From Sphingobium sp. EM0848 (GTDB taxonomy: Bacteria; Pseudomonadota; Alphaproteobacteria; Sphingomonadales; Sphingomonadaceae), in assembly GCF_013375555.1 (NCBI RefSeq), contig NZ_JABXWB010000001.1, positions 3,119,501 to 3,183,500 of the forward strand: a stretch of 64,000 nucleotides of DNA, read 5' to 3'. Both the position numbers and the translations under genes were made by a program. The notes under the pieces were generated by a model. The model saw only the letters and a program-made list of their open reading frames with translations, was not told where the DNA came from and made no database searches. Position 1 is the stretch's first letter. The number at the start of each line of letters is the position of its first letter. Shown here piece after piece: positions 45,684 through 55,224 of the stretch.

Positions 45684-47399
45684 TCAGGCCTTTTGCGCGG
45701 CCGCCGGAAGAAGGTGCGGCACCAGCCGTTCCTTGGGACCAAAAGCTTGCGCCCGCCCGTTCCGCATCAGCAGGACGATGTCCACCGCTTGCAGGATCGA
45801 TGGCCGGTGCGCCACGACGATGACAACCGCGCCGCGTGTTTTTGCCATGGCGACGGCGTCGCACAGGGCTTCCTCGCCGGGTGCGTCCAGGTTGGAATTG
45901 GGTTCGTCCAGCACCAGCAGGAATGGATCGCGGTATAGCGCCCGTGCGAGCGCGATCCGCTGCCGCTGCCCGGCGGACAGGCGAGCGCCGTCAGTGCCGA
46001 CCTGGGTATCATAGCCTTCGGGCAGATGCAGGATCAGGTCGTGCACTCCTGCCTGGCGGGCGGCCTCTATCACCAGATCGGCGGGCGCGTCGGGCTCGAA
46101 CCGGGCGATGTTTTCGGCCACCGTGCCGGTCAATAGTTCCACATTCTGCGGCACATAACCGATATGGCGGCCCAGATTGTCGATGTCCCACTGATCGAAA
46201 GTGGCGCCGTCCAGCCGGACGCTGCCGGTGACGGCGGGCAATATGCCGACCAGTCCCCGCACCAGCGTCGACTTGCCGCATCCGCTCGGCCCCAGAACGG
46301 CTATGGCTTCGCCCGCCTGTGCCAGGAACGATATGTTGAACACGGTCCTCTCTTCCGATCCGGCGGGGCTGAGCGTCAGATCTTCGACCGACAGCGCGCG
46401 ACGGGGGGCGCGCAACGGCATCAGGGCGCGATCCTCGACAAGCTGGGGTAGGCTTTCTTCCAGCCGTTGCCAGCTGTCCCGCGCGGCGACCAGCGTCCGC
46501 CAGTTGCCGATCACCAACTCGACGGGGCCGAAGGCGCGCGCCGACAGGATCGAACTGGCGAAGATCACGCCGCCGCTTGCATAGCCGTTCATGACCAGCA
46601 GGGCGCCGACGGTCAGTACCAGCGACTGGAGCAGCAGGCGCACCATCTTGCTGATCGTGCTCATGGTTGACACCACATTGCTGACCCGCTCATGCGCGCC
46701 GAGATATTGGGTGCTGATCGTCGACCAGGCCATGCGGATGCGCGATTCCATGCCCATGACGTAAAGCGCTTCGGCATGGCGCCGGGAGGTGTCGGCCAAG
46801 CGGGTGCGGATATTGCCGATCCTGGTCATGCGAACCGTCTGCGCGGCTGTCAGCTTGTTGGTGATGGCCGTTAGCGCGACCAGCACCACAGCGCCCAGCA
46901 GCACCGTGATGCCAAGATAGGGATGCAGCAGGAAAAGGACGATGATGAAGAAGACCATCCAGGGAAGGTCCATCAGCGCCATGGGACCGGCGCTGGCCAG
47001 GAAGGAGCGGATCTGGTCAAGATCGCGCACCGGTTGCAGCGGGTCGCGTCCCGGCGATCGCCGGGCAATGAGGCCGACCAGCCGGTGGATGCGATCGCTG
47101 AGGTCGACCTCCATGGAGGCGGCCAGATGCATGAAGATGCGTGCGCGCAATGCCTCGAAAAAGCCCTGGAAGCTGTAGGCGATGATGACCATCAGCAGCA
47201 GCCCCAGCAAAGTGGGAATGCTTCGGCCCGGCAGGACCATGTCATAGACCATCATCATGTAGATGGAGCCGCTGAGCAGCAGCATGTTCAGCACGGCGCT
47301 GAGCACGCCCACCCAGATCATGCCGTGCCGCAGCCGTGCCTTGATGCCGGCAAGCGGTGACGGTCCACCATCCTGCATGGCCACAAGGTCAGTCGTCAT
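45684..47399 (-). CDS. Type I secretion ABC transporter, PrtD family
   Basis: This 571-residue protein fuses a six-helix membrane domain with an ATP-binding domain (Walker A GPSGCGKS, signature LSAGQRQRIALARAL, Walker B LLVLDEPNSNLD). The N-terminal layout, without a peptidase C39 domain, and the length match the PrtD/HasD group that exports RTX proteins. The two RTX proteins of this window are likely cargoes. No HlyD/PrtE-type fusion protein or TolC partner lies near it. Confidence 0.9.
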   Translation of the reverse strand: MTTDLVAMQDGGPSPLAGIKARLRHGMIWVGVLSAVLNMLLLSGSIYMMMVYDMVLPGRSIPTLLGLLLMVIIAYSFQGFFEALRARIFMHLAASMEVDLSDRIHRLVGLIARRSPGRDPLQPVRDLDQIRSFLASAGPMALMDLPWMVFFIIVLFLLHPYLGITVLLGAVVLVALTAITNKLTAAQTVRMTRIGNIRTRLADTSRRHAEALYVMGMESRIRMAWSTISTQYLGAHERVSNVVSTMSTISKMVRLLLQSLVLTVGALLVMNGYASGGVIFASSILSARAFGPVELVIGNWRTLVAARDSWQRLEESLPQLVEDRALMPLRAPRRALSVEDLTLSPAGSEERTVFNISFLAQAGEAIAVLGPSGCGKSTLVRGLVGILPAVTGSVRLDGATFDQWDIDNLGRHIGYVPQNVELLTGTVAENIARFEPDAPADLVIEAARQAGVHDLILHLPEGYDTQVGTDGARLSAGQRQRIALARALYRDPFLLVLDEPNSNLDAPGEEALCDAVAMAKTRGAVVIVVAHRPSILQAVDIVLLMRNGRAQAFGPKERLVPHLLPAAAQKA

Positions 47400-47807
47400 T
47401 CTGTGCAGTATCCATCACCCGCCGATCTTTCGAAAAATGGCGATGCCACGATCATGGTTAATATTTGCCTCACTGCCGCATTTGCCGTGCAGGCCGGCAG
47501 GGAAAAACGTCTGCTGGATCAATACGCATCGCTTTTACATGCGCAAGTCATAGATCAGGAATAATGATCGCCATATCACAGAGTCTTCGAGATCGGGCGA
47601 GCATCCGTATCGCCATAATTCTCCGATAGCTGCTTTGGCAGAGGTTGAAAGGGCGAGGAAAGCCAATTACAGGTCGCGCATGACGCTGCCGTCCGCTCGC
47701 TTTAATCTATGTCGGAAGGGACGGATTCATGACATCCTGGGTAGAAATAGTTGGAGCATGGACTGCGCTTCGAACATGAATGCCCGTGAAGAGGGCGATC
47801 TTTTCCG
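47400..47807. other. Divergent region ABC transporter / polymerase with possible leader ORFs
   Basis: About 408 bases of lower GC that must hold both promoters. Near its right end two short overlapping frames lie before the polymerase: 47729-47779 (MTSWVEIVGAWTALRT, with GGAAGGG upstream) and 47758-47811 (MDCASNMNAREEGDLFR), the latter overlapping the polymerase ATG. They may be leader peptides or chance. Confidence 0.35.
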
Positions 47808-49394
47808 ATGAGCTTGTCGAAAGCGCCTGAAGGCTTGTCGGCGGCGGGCGGTTTCGCGCTGAGCGGATATACGCCGCCGCCGAAACACAGATGGCACCGG
47901 GAAATCCATCTGGCCCTCGTCGTCTGTCTGGCTGCGGTTTATGGCGGGTTGCTTGCCTTGTTCGCGGGCAGTCTGCTGGTTGAACTGCTGGCACCATTGG
48001 CGCTTTTCGCGCTGATACTGGTGTGGATGTTGCCGGACACGGAAAATCCGCCTGCTAAACTGATGTTCGGCTGCTTCTGGGGCTTCATCGGCGCGCAATT
48101 GCTGTGGCCGGATTATCTGGCGCTCGATTTGCCGGGATTGCCTTGGATCACGGCGTTGCGGCTGTTCAGCTTGCCCCTGTTGCTCCTCTTCATGATCTGT
48201 CTGTCCGTATCGCCTTCGATGCGGGGCGAAATGGCCCGGATCCTGAAGAGCGCGCCATGGACGTGGAAACTGCTCGTTGGCTTCATGGTCATGGCGGTGC
48301 TTTCCATCGGCTATTCCGACAATCCCGGAAGTTCGGCGGACAAGGTCGTGGTCGCCGGCCTGTATTGGACGCTGATCTTCTTCGCGGGCGCCTATATCTT
48401 CGCCCAGCCGGGACGAATGACCGCCTTTGCCTGGCTGCTCTGGGCCGCCGTGCTGTTCCTTTGCGTCATGGGGCTATGGGAACAAAGGCTGGGGCGGGTG
48501 CCATGGGCCGGGCATATCCCGTCTTTCCTGGCCGTGGGCGACGAAAGCGTTCAGCGTATTCTGGGCGGGTCCGCCCGTGCCGCCACCGGCATCTATCGGG
48601 TGCAGAGCAAGTTCAGCACCAGCCTGAATCTTGCAGAGTTTCTGGGGCTTGTGACGCCTTTCATCCTGCATTTCACGGTGGTGTCGCGCAATTGGATCAT
48701 CCGGGTCGCGGCGGCGATGACCTTGCCGCTGATGTTCGTGGTCATCATCGCGACCGATTCGCGCCTGGGCATTGTTGGCTTTGCCCTGTCCTTCCTTTTC
48801 TACCTGTTCTTCTGGGGCTATCGGCGGCGCGCCACGCACGGCGACAGCCTGATCGGGACTGCGGTCCTCTTCGCCTATCCGGCCCTGCTGGTCGCCTTCA
48901 TGGCGTCGACCATGTTCGTCCCCCGTGTCAGCGCCATGGTCTGGGGCAACGGCGCGCAGCAGGCCAGCAACGAAGCCCGGCAAGAGCAATATCGCGCCGG
49001 TATTCCCATGGTCGTCAAACAGCCCTGGGGCTATGGCATGGGGCGGGGGTCGGTGCGGCTGGGTTTCTTCAGTCCGGCAGGCATCAACACGATCGATACC
49101 TATGTACTGGCCGTTGCGCTGGAAGTCGGCATTCCCGGCCTGATCTGCTATTTCGGTATGGTGGGCGGGGCGATCTATGCGGGGGCCAGGGCGGTCCAGA
49201 ATGCGCGTGACCGAGAGACGCAATTGTTGATCCCGCTCATTATTGCGCTGGCCAATTTTATGGTCATCAAGACCATTCTCAGCCAGCTCGACAACCATCC
49301 GCTTGTCTTTGCCATGCTGGGCGCGACAGTCGCGCTTGTCTATCGCGTGAAGAACCAAGAGCCAGATGTGGATACGCCGCAAACAAATTCGTAA
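47808..49394 (+). CDS. Wzy-like EPS polymerase (O-antigen ligase family)
   Basis: This 528-residue membrane protein has about 11-12 hydrophobic segments and a large periplasmic loop (about residues 365-425) with QASNEARQEQYRAGIPMV and GYGMGRGSVRLGF. The pattern fits the O-antigen ligase/polymerase (Wzy) superfamily. It would join the lipid-linked repeats into the polymer, the role of GelG/SpsG in sphingan producers. The start is probably the ATG at 47808; no strong ribosome site is close, so translation may be coupled to the short frame before it. Confidence 0.85.
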   Translation: MSLSKAPEGLSAAGGFALSGYTPPPKHRWHREIHLALVVCLAAVYGGLLALFAGSLLVELLAPLALFALILVWMLPDTENPPAKLMFGCFWGFIGAQLLWPDYLALDLPGLPWITALRLFSLPLLLLFMICLSVSPSMRGEMARILKSAPWTWKLLVGFMVMAVLSIGYSDNPGSSADKVVVAGLYWTLIFFAGAYIFAQPGRMTAFAWLLWAAVLFLCVMGLWEQRLGRVPWAGHIPSFLAVGDESVQRILGGSARAATGIYRVQSKFSTSLNLAEFLGLVTPFILHFTVVSRNWIIRVAAAMTLPLMFVVIIATDSRLGIVGFALSFLFYLFFWGYRRRATHGDSLIGTAVLFAYPALLVAFMASTMFVPRVSAMVWGNGAQQASNEARQEQYRAGIPMVVKQPWGYGMGRGSVRLGFFSPAGINTIDTYVLAVALEVGIPGLICYFGMVGGAIYAGARAVQNARDRETQLLIPLIIALANFMVIKTILSQLDNHPLVFAMLGATVALVYRVKNQEPDVDTPQTNS

Positions 49395-49541
49395 AAGAAT
49401 CGGCGACGGGTCTGTCGATTGTTTCTGTTTTCCGTGGGAAGGCCGGTAAAGTTACGTATCGATTCTTTAAGATTCAGACGTCACAACATGGCATGATGGC
49501 ATGGCCATGCGATGGGACGTTGAAGGGGGCGAATAAAGGAC

Positions 49542-50519
49542 ATGGGGCAAAAGGATTATCGGCGTAAGCGGGTTCTGGTTACTGGAGGTGCCGGTTTTCT
49601 CGGTTCCCACCTGATCGACCGCCTTCTTGCGCGGGGCGATGAGGTCTTGTGCGTCGATAATCTGTTCACGGGGGACAAGAGCAACCTCGACCATCTGTTC
49701 AACCACCCCCGCTTCGAGTTCATGCGGCACGACATCTGCTTCCCGCTCTATGTGGAAGTCGACCATATCTACAACCTCGCCTGTCCGGCTTCGCCGATCC
49801 ATTATCAGCATGATCCGGTGCAGACGACGAAGACGTCGGTGATCGGCGCCATCAATGTGCTGGGCCTGGCGAAGCGGTTGAAGGCGCGCGTGTTTCAGGC
49901 GTCGACCAGCGAGGTTTATGGCGATCCGGCCATCCACCCGCAGGTTGAAAGCTATTGGGGCAATGTGAACCCGATCGGGCTGCGGTCCTGTTATGACGAG
50001 GGCAAGCGGTGCGCCGAGACACTGTTCATGGACTATCGGCGGCAGCATGGGCTCGACATCAAGATCGCGCGCATCTTCAACACCTATGGTCCGCGCATGC
50101 ATCCGGGCGATGGTCGGGTGGTGTCGAACTTCATCATCCAGGCGCTGGAGGGCAGGCCGATCACCATTTATGGCGACGGGTCGCAGACGCGATCCTTCTG
50201 CTATTATGCCGATCTGGTCGAAGCGTTCATCAGGCTGATGGACACCGACAATGACTTTACCGGCCCAATCAACATCGGCAATCCGGTCGAATTCACGATC
50301 AGGGAACTGGCCGAAACGGTTCTGGAACTGACCGGATCGCAATCCGAACTGATTTTCCTGCCCTTGCCCAGCGACGATCCGACGCAGCGCCGGCCCGACA
50401 TCAGCGTGGCCCGCGACAAGCTGGACTGGGAACCTCGCACGCAATTACGCGAGGGTCTCGCTGCCACGATCGACTATTTCAGCAGCCTGCGGGACAAGGC
50501 GTTGCACAACGCGCTGTGA
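49542..50519 (+). CDS. UDP-glucuronate decarboxylase (UDP-xylose synthase)
   Basis: This 325-residue extended short-chain dehydrogenase converts UDP-glucuronate to UDP-xylose. The NAD motif [12 protein letters not shown], the catalytic Y..K in SCYDEGKR and the family block [19 protein letters not shown] match the UXS group closely. It uses the product of ugd (22.5 kb), so the EPS or a related glycan may contain xylose. That is an inference from the enzyme alone. The gene has its own 147-base leader. Confidence 0.93.
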   Translation: MGQKDYRRKRVLVTGGAGFLGSHLIDRLLARGDEVLCVDNLFTGDKSNLDHLFNHPRFEFMRHDICFPLYVEVDHIYNLACPASPIHYQHDPVQTTKTSVIGAINVLGLAKRLKARVFQASTSEVYGDPAIHPQVESYWGNVNPIGLRSCYDEGKRCAETLFMDYRRQHGLDIKIARIFNTYGPRMHPGDGRVVSNFIIQALEGRPITIYGDGSQTRSFCYYADLVEAFIRLMDTDNDFTGPINIGNPVEFTIRELAETVLELTGSQSELIFLPLPSDDPTQRRPDISVARDKLDWEPRTQLREGLAATIDYFSSLRDKALHNAL

Positions 50520-50666
50520 TACGGCGCGTGCACATATCTGATGAACGAGGCAGGCGCGGCCGGATGGGCGTGCTTGCCTGAAAATTTCTCGAAAAGATGG
50601 AAAAAAGACTGTCCTACAGCATCTCGTCCTGAATAAGAACAAAAAGCGAACAAATGGGAGCGGCAT

Positions 50667-50930
50667 ATGGACAAGTTCGAAGCCAATAACGATACGGCAT
50701 CCTCGCCGGCGCGTCACTGTTTCATCATCCAGCCCAATGACAATCAACCCATATCGCCGCTGCCCAAGGCGCTGCGGGCCGATGGCGACGGCGTTATCAT
50801 GTTGCGCGCCGTGGATAGCGTTGCGGACGTGGCCCATCCGGTCAAGGCGGGTGAGATCATCCCGGTGCGGGCGGCTTATGTCCGCGCCACGGGGACTACG
50901 GGCCAAATCAGCATCATGGGCTATGCCTGA
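50667..50930 (+). CDS. Spike base-like protein (RCAP_rcc01079 type)
   Basis: This 87-residue protein contains PLPKALRADGDGVIMLRAVDS, in two parts, and ends AGEIIPVRAAYVRATGTTG. The pattern fits small spike-base proteins of phages and gene transfer agents of the RCAP_rcc01079 type. GGGAG lies six bases before the ATG. The stop TGA overlaps the ATG of the large beta-helix gene (TGATG), so the two are a translationally coupled pair. No other phage structural genes are visible nearby. The family match is from memory of its pattern. Confidence 0.6.
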   Translation: MDKFEANNDTASSPARHCFIIQPNDNQPISPLPKALRADGDGVIMLRAVDSVADVAHPVKAGEIIPVRAAYVRATGTTGQISIMGYA

Positions 50931-53026
50931 TGCGGATGGGTTTCGGATATGGGCCGGCCTTGAGGCGGCCAGGCGCGGCAAGCGGCGGCGTGCCCGCGCC
51001 GATCGGCAATGTGATGGCGAACGGGTGGCAGGCGGCCATGCCGGCTCCTGCCGATCTGGCGCTGTCGCCCGTCACGGTCCTGCGGCAGGGATTTGACGCC
51101 AATGCACAGGCCAGGATTGCATCGGAGACGATGTTCACGACCAAGCGTGTGCGAAATGCCTATCCCGATCAGGCCAGCCTGACTGCCAATATAGTCGCGA
51201 TGAACGATTATATATTGGCCACCGACATGATAGCAGGAGTGGCCAACAACAGCGCGGAAACCAGTCCCAGGCCGATTGCCAATTGGGTGACGCCTGATCG
51301 ACTGCTGGTGGGCAACAGCATCGGCGGCGCAGACGCGCCGGTCGAACTGGTGGCTTTCCATTATCATATGCGCGGCGGGCGGCAGGTGGCGGCGGTCAGA
51401 TTCCTGATCTCCGACGGCGTGACGACCATTTCGGTTCCGGTTTCCACGCCGACCGTTTCCGGCCGGGCCGGTGATCAGAATGCGGTCATTGTTTACGCCT
51501 TGCCCGCGACCGACATCTCCTCGCTGGCGGAGGGGGCGATCTCCGTCAATGCCGAGATTTATCCCCATGTCGGAGGCGCGGCATCGGTGCTGAGGAGCGC
51601 GGACACAGCGCGTGGCAGGGATTTCTCGCCCCGCTATTTCCGCAAGGATGCAGGCCGTTGCGCGGCGCCGCCGCTCGCCTATGTTTCTGCGAGCGGGAAT
51701 GATGGGACCGGCGTCGTATCCACCGTCGCTTCGGTTGCGAAGGCATCGCCTTTCCTGACGATGAGTGGTGCGCTGGACGCGATACAGGCAGCCCATGGGG
51801 CGAGCGGCAGCGGTATCGACGGATGCCGCATCCGCATCATGGCGGGCGGCGACGTCGCGCTGGGCAGCGGCACCGCTGTCGCCAAGACGCAGAAGCTGGC
51901 GGCGCTCGTCGTGGAGCGCGATCCCGAAGCCGCATATGGGGACGTTCGCCTGACCATTGGGGGGCCGCGCCCACGTCTGGGTTCGGGCGGGTCGCTCGTG
52001 GCGCCGCTTGCGACCGGGTGCATCCACATCCGCAACCTGCGCATTCAACGCACCGCCACATCCTCTTTTGCAGGCGAGGCGGCCGCGCGTCTGGAGATCG
52101 TCTTCGACAATGTCGACTATGATAATAATGGGCAGGCGGCGAGCATGTTCTCGAACAGCGACGCCTATGTCTACGGCATGACGTTGACCGGTGCGGCCAG
52201 CCAGTTCCTGGGTGCGAGTGCCAATGGTCAATGGCGGATCTGGCGGGGACTGAAGCTCGACAATAGCGGAGCCGTATTCACGATCGAAGGCTATCTGGTC
52301 GTTGGTTCGATGATCCGCAGAACCGGATCGCTGGGGTCGGTGACGGGACAGATCAATGCGTTCAACCGCTTTTACGGGGTGGAAAATCTCAACGCGCCCT
52401 TTGGCGTCACGGGCACGGACAAGGTGGCGATCCAGAATATCTATGAGTTTGTGAGTTTCACCAGCGCATCGATGACGGGGATCACGCCCGACAATGCGTC
52501 GATCGGTGCGTCGAACATTCTTTTCTGCAACAACAGTCTTGCCGGCTTCAACGATCATGGCCGATCCAATCATGTCTATGATGAGGGATCGACTCAGCGG
52601 AACAGCAAGTTCATCCGCCAGCACGGCAACATCTTCGTCCAGTTGAACTGCAAGGGCGATGTGTTTCAGGTTCAGGGCGCGCGGACCGGCAATTTCGCGT
52701 TCAAACATGGCGTCGGCTGCACCGATAATTTCACCCAGTTCCGATCCGCCAATGGAGATCTGGTGGGGCAGGGAGCGAGCTTCGCGCAGGATTTCGCAGG
52801 GTTGGGCGCGAATTTCGGGACGTCGAACAGCGTGCGCAACGATCCCCTCTATGCCGCATCTGCAGCAACGACAGCCGGGCCGACAGCCGGGGCAGGGGCG
52901 GGCGATTACCGGCTCCAGGCGGGCAGTCCGTGCAGACAATCGGCGAGCGCCGTTCTCAGCCACGATCTGGCCGGAAATATACGTCCGACCGGAATTGGCG
53001 CAGATAGCCGGGGCGCCTATCTCTAA
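50930..53026 (+). CDS. Large beta-helix/tailspike-like protein
   Basis: This 698-residue protein has no signal peptide or membrane helix. Residues 1-230 look like an attachment domain (VLRQGFDANAQARIA ... ITVSVPV-type strands). From about 240 on, short beta-strands with Asn, Asp and Gly turns suggest a right-handed beta-helix (SGALDAIQAAHGASG, CIHIRNLRIQRTA). The C-terminal GDYRLQAGSPCRQSA is typical of secreted beta-helix proteins. As the partner of a spike-base-like protein it could be a tailspike-type glycan-binding or -degrading protein, but it might also act on the host EPS. The activity is not known. Confidence 0.6.
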   Translation: MRMGFGYGPALRRPGAASGGVPAPIGNVMANGWQAAMPAPADLALSPVTVLRQGFDANAQARIASETMFTTKRVRNAYPDQASLTANIVAMNDYILATDMIAGVANNSAETSPRPIANWVTPDRLLVGNSIGGADAPVELVAFHYHMRGGRQVAAVRFLISDGVTTISVPVSTPTVSGRAGDQNAVIVYALPATDISSLAEGAISVNAEIYPHVGGAASVLRSADTARGRDFSPRYFRKDAGRCAAPPLAYVSASGNDGTGVVSTVASVAKASPFLTMSGALDAIQAAHGASGSGIDGCRIRIMAGGDVALGSGTAVAKTQKLAALVVERDPEAAYGDVRLTIGGPRPRLGSGGSLVAPLATGCIHIRNLRIQRTATSSFAGEAAARLEIVFDNVDYDNNGQAASMFSNSDAYVYGMTLTGAASQFLGASANGQWRIWRGLKLDNSGAVFTIEGYLVVGSMIRRTGSLGSVTGQINAFNRFYGVENLNAPFGVTGTDKVAIQNIYEFVSFTSASMTGITPDNASIGASNILFCNNSLAGFNDHGRSNHVYDEGSTQRNSKFIRQHGNIFVQLNCKGDVFQVQGARTGNFAFKHGVGCTDNFTQFRSANGDLVGQGASFAQDFAGLGANFGTSNSVRNDPLYAASAATTAGPTAGAGAGDYRLQAGSPCRQSASAVLSHDLAGNIRPTGIGADSRGAYL

Positions 53027-53205
53027 TATTTGATCGACTATGCTCCCGTCACAATTTTTCTTTAAGTTTTGTCTAGCAGTTGTGCGTTGCACCCGACATA
53101 ATGGGGGCAGGTCGAAGATTTGACGGGGGCGAACGGCCTCGTCCGGTGACCAGAGCGATGGTGCCGGACTCTGTCGGACGCGCGCCATTTCTTCAGCGCG
53201 GGAGC

Positions 53206-54549
53206 ATGAATTTGAATTGGTTCTCCAGATGGACGAAAAGATCGCCGGATGCTTTGGAGGAAGAGGGGCGGTCCCTTCGCCCGGCGATCCGTGAGGGCCT
53301 TGGCAACCGATCCCGTGGCAGGGGCAAGGACCGTCATCCCCATTTCAAGGTTCTGGCGACCGATCAGTTGCATCATGGCCGGGGCGATGAACTGGAACGG
53401 GCGCGGGCGAAGCTGCGCGAAGCCTTCACGCCATCCCAGCCGGTCTCCAACATCTCCATGTTCGCCGGACGGGGTGCGATCCTGACGCGGTTGATCCGCG
53501 CGATCGAGGATCAGCAGCTTCACGTCGTCATCTATGGCGAACGGGGCATCGGCAAGACATCCATGCTCCGCATCCTTTCAGGGCTCGCGGACGAAGCGAA
53601 ATATATTGTCTGCTACACTTCCTGTGGGGAAGGCTCCTCCTTCAGCGACATGTTCCGGTCCATTGCCGGGTCGATCCCGCTGCTGTTCCATTCCGGTTAC
53701 GATCCGACCCAGTCGGAGATCGAAAATGGCCGGACCATGGCGGATCTGCTGCCGCCCGGCGAGGTCACGCCGCATCAGATCAGCGCGCTTTTCGCGCACC
53801 TCTCCGGCACCCGCGTACTCATCATTCTGGACGAATTCGACCGCAGTCCCAGTGGCGCGTTCCGCCGCATGATGGCTGAACTGGTCAAGAATCTGTCCGA
53901 TCGTTCCACGCGCGTGCAGATTGTTGTCGCGGGTGTCGCGGGCAATCTTTCCGAACTGGTCGAGCATATTCCTTCGATCCGCCGCAATATATTGGGCCTG
54001 CAGGTGCCCAATATGACGGCTGAAGAAGTCGGTGAACTGATCAGGCTGGGCAGTGAGAGCTGTGGGTTGGATTACAGGGATGATGCTGTCGATCTGGTGT
54101 CCCATGTGTCCGGTGGCCTTCCCTATATCGTCAGCCTCTTGAGTCAGCATGCCGGGATCGCGGCGCTGGACCGGCAGGCCACGGTGGTCGAACGGTCGGA
54201 TGTCGCCTATGCACTGGACTTGGCGACGGAAGAGACGCGGCAGCGCCTGTCCGAACGCAGCCTCCGCCTGATCCAGCGGATTCACGATCAGGGTCGCCGC
54301 GCCGCGCTGATTACGCTGGCCGACCATGCCTTGCACCATGCTGGAGGCATCGATCTGGATGCCAGCCAGATCGAACTGGCCGCCGCGATCGAGATTGGCC
54401 TGAAGGGACAATTGCTGGAGCCGGTGGGCGATGAGATCGGTGAACGCTTCCGCTTTGTCGAAGAAGGCGTGCCGGTCTATCTGTGGATGCAGTTCGTGGA
54501 TGAATCGCTGAAGGGCGGTCAACCGGCGCCCCTCGCCAAGGCGCGATGA
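53206..54549 (+). CDS. AAA/STAND-like ATPase
   Basis: This protein of about 447 residues has a P-loop ATPase domain (Walker A GERGIGKTS, Walker B VLIILDEFDR) and a C-terminal helical part that may bind DNA or protein. The layout resembles AAA_16-type ATPases. A sequence before the P-loop (ISMFAGRGAILTRLIRAIED) is also typical. I chose the ATG at 53206; ATG 53158 and the frame from 53080 are alternatives. It lies in an EPS region behind the spike-like pair. The role could be regulation or export; neither can be read from sequence. Confidence 0.8.
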   Translation: MNLNWFSRWTKRSPDALEEEGRSLRPAIREGLGNRSRGRGKDRHPHFKVLATDQLHHGRGDELERARAKLREAFTPSQPVSNISMFAGRGAILTRLIRAIEDQQLHVVIYGERGIGKTSMLRILSGLADEAKYIVCYTSCGEGSSFSDMFRSIAGSIPLLFHSGYDPTQSEIENGRTMADLLPPGEVTPHQISALFAHLSGTRVLIILDEFDRSPSGAFRRMMAELVKNLSDRSTRVQIVVAGVAGNLSELVEHIPSIRRNILGLQVPNMTAEEVGELIRLGSESCGLDYRDDAVDLVSHVSGGLPYIVSLLSQHAGIAALDRQATVVERSDVAYALDLATEETRQRLSERSLRLIQRIHDQGRRAALITLADHALHHAGGIDLDASQIELAAAIEIGLKGQLLEPVGDEIGERFRFVEEGVPVYLWMQFVDESLKGGQPAPLAKAR

Positions 54550-54598
54550 TGGCCTGTATCCGCGCGCGTCGCGCCGGTTTGGGGGGAGCGTTGCGTTC

Positions 54599-55222
54599 AT
54601 GAGGCTGCTGCGTAGCCTGGCCGAACGGGCGCTGCTTTGGTATTGGCGGCGGAACCAGCATGAAAATCAGCGGTTGCGCGCCCATTTCCGCAATCGATAT
54701 GATATCGATGTCGGCCTCTATTCCTATGGCTGTTTCGACCGCTGGCGGATGCCGGGGCCGATCCGGGTCGGGCGCTATTGCTCGATCGGAAGCAGCGTGC
54801 GGTCGGTGCCGATCAATCACCCCTATCAGGCGATGACGACGCATCCCGCGCTGTACGAACGCAAATTCGGCGCGGTGGACCGGGACATCCACTGGGACGA
54901 ACGGCTGGTGATCGAGGATGATGTCTGGATCGGCCACAACGTCATGATCCTGCCCGGATGCAAGTTCATCGGCCGGGGCAGCATCATCGGCGCGGGCGCC
55001 ATCGTCACGCGCAATGTCGACCGCTATGCCATCATGGCGGGCAATCCCGCGCGCAAGCTGCGCGATCGGTTCGACCCGGCCTTGGCAGAACAGCTGGAGG
55101 CCAGCCGCTGGTGGGAGATGGACATTCCCGAACTGCGCCAACTCATCGCCACAAAAGGCGATCTGGTCTTTCATCCGACGGCGCAAAGCGTGGCGGACTG
55201 GCGGGCGAGCGCGGGCCGATAG
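54599..55222 (+). CDS. Hexapeptide-repeat acetyltransferase, CatB/WbbJ type
   Basis: This 207-residue protein has a left-handed beta-helix core (VGRYCSIGSSVRSV, IEDDVWIGHNVMILPG, IGRGSIIGAGAIVTRNV) and the catalytic-type loop with NHPYQ. Such enzymes transfer acetyl groups from acetyl-CoA to sugars. In an EPS locus it probably O-acetylates a sugar, but no acceptor can be named. The next GT2 gene starts two bases after it on the same strand. Confidence 0.88.
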   Translation: MRLLRSLAERALLWYWRRNQHENQRLRAHFRNRYDIDVGLYSYGCFDRWRMPGPIRVGRYCSIGSSVRSVPINHPYQAMTTHPALYERKFGAVDRDIHWDERLVIEDDVWIGHNVMILPGCKFIGRGSIIGAGAIVTRNVDRYAIMAGNPARKLRDRFDPALAEQLEASRWWEMDIPELRQLIATKGDLVFHPTAQSVADWRASAGR

Positions 55223-55224
55223 CC

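Noticed and set aside
50667..53026. Remnant of a complete prophage
   Set aside because: No integrase, capsid, portal, terminase, lysis genes or attachment repeats are visible; only the spike-like pair remains.
50921..53188. 755-codon minus-strand frame over the beta-helix gene
   Set aside because: It is rich in Arg, His and Asp without motifs, while the plus strand has a coupled start, GC-rich third positions and a typical beta-helix composition.
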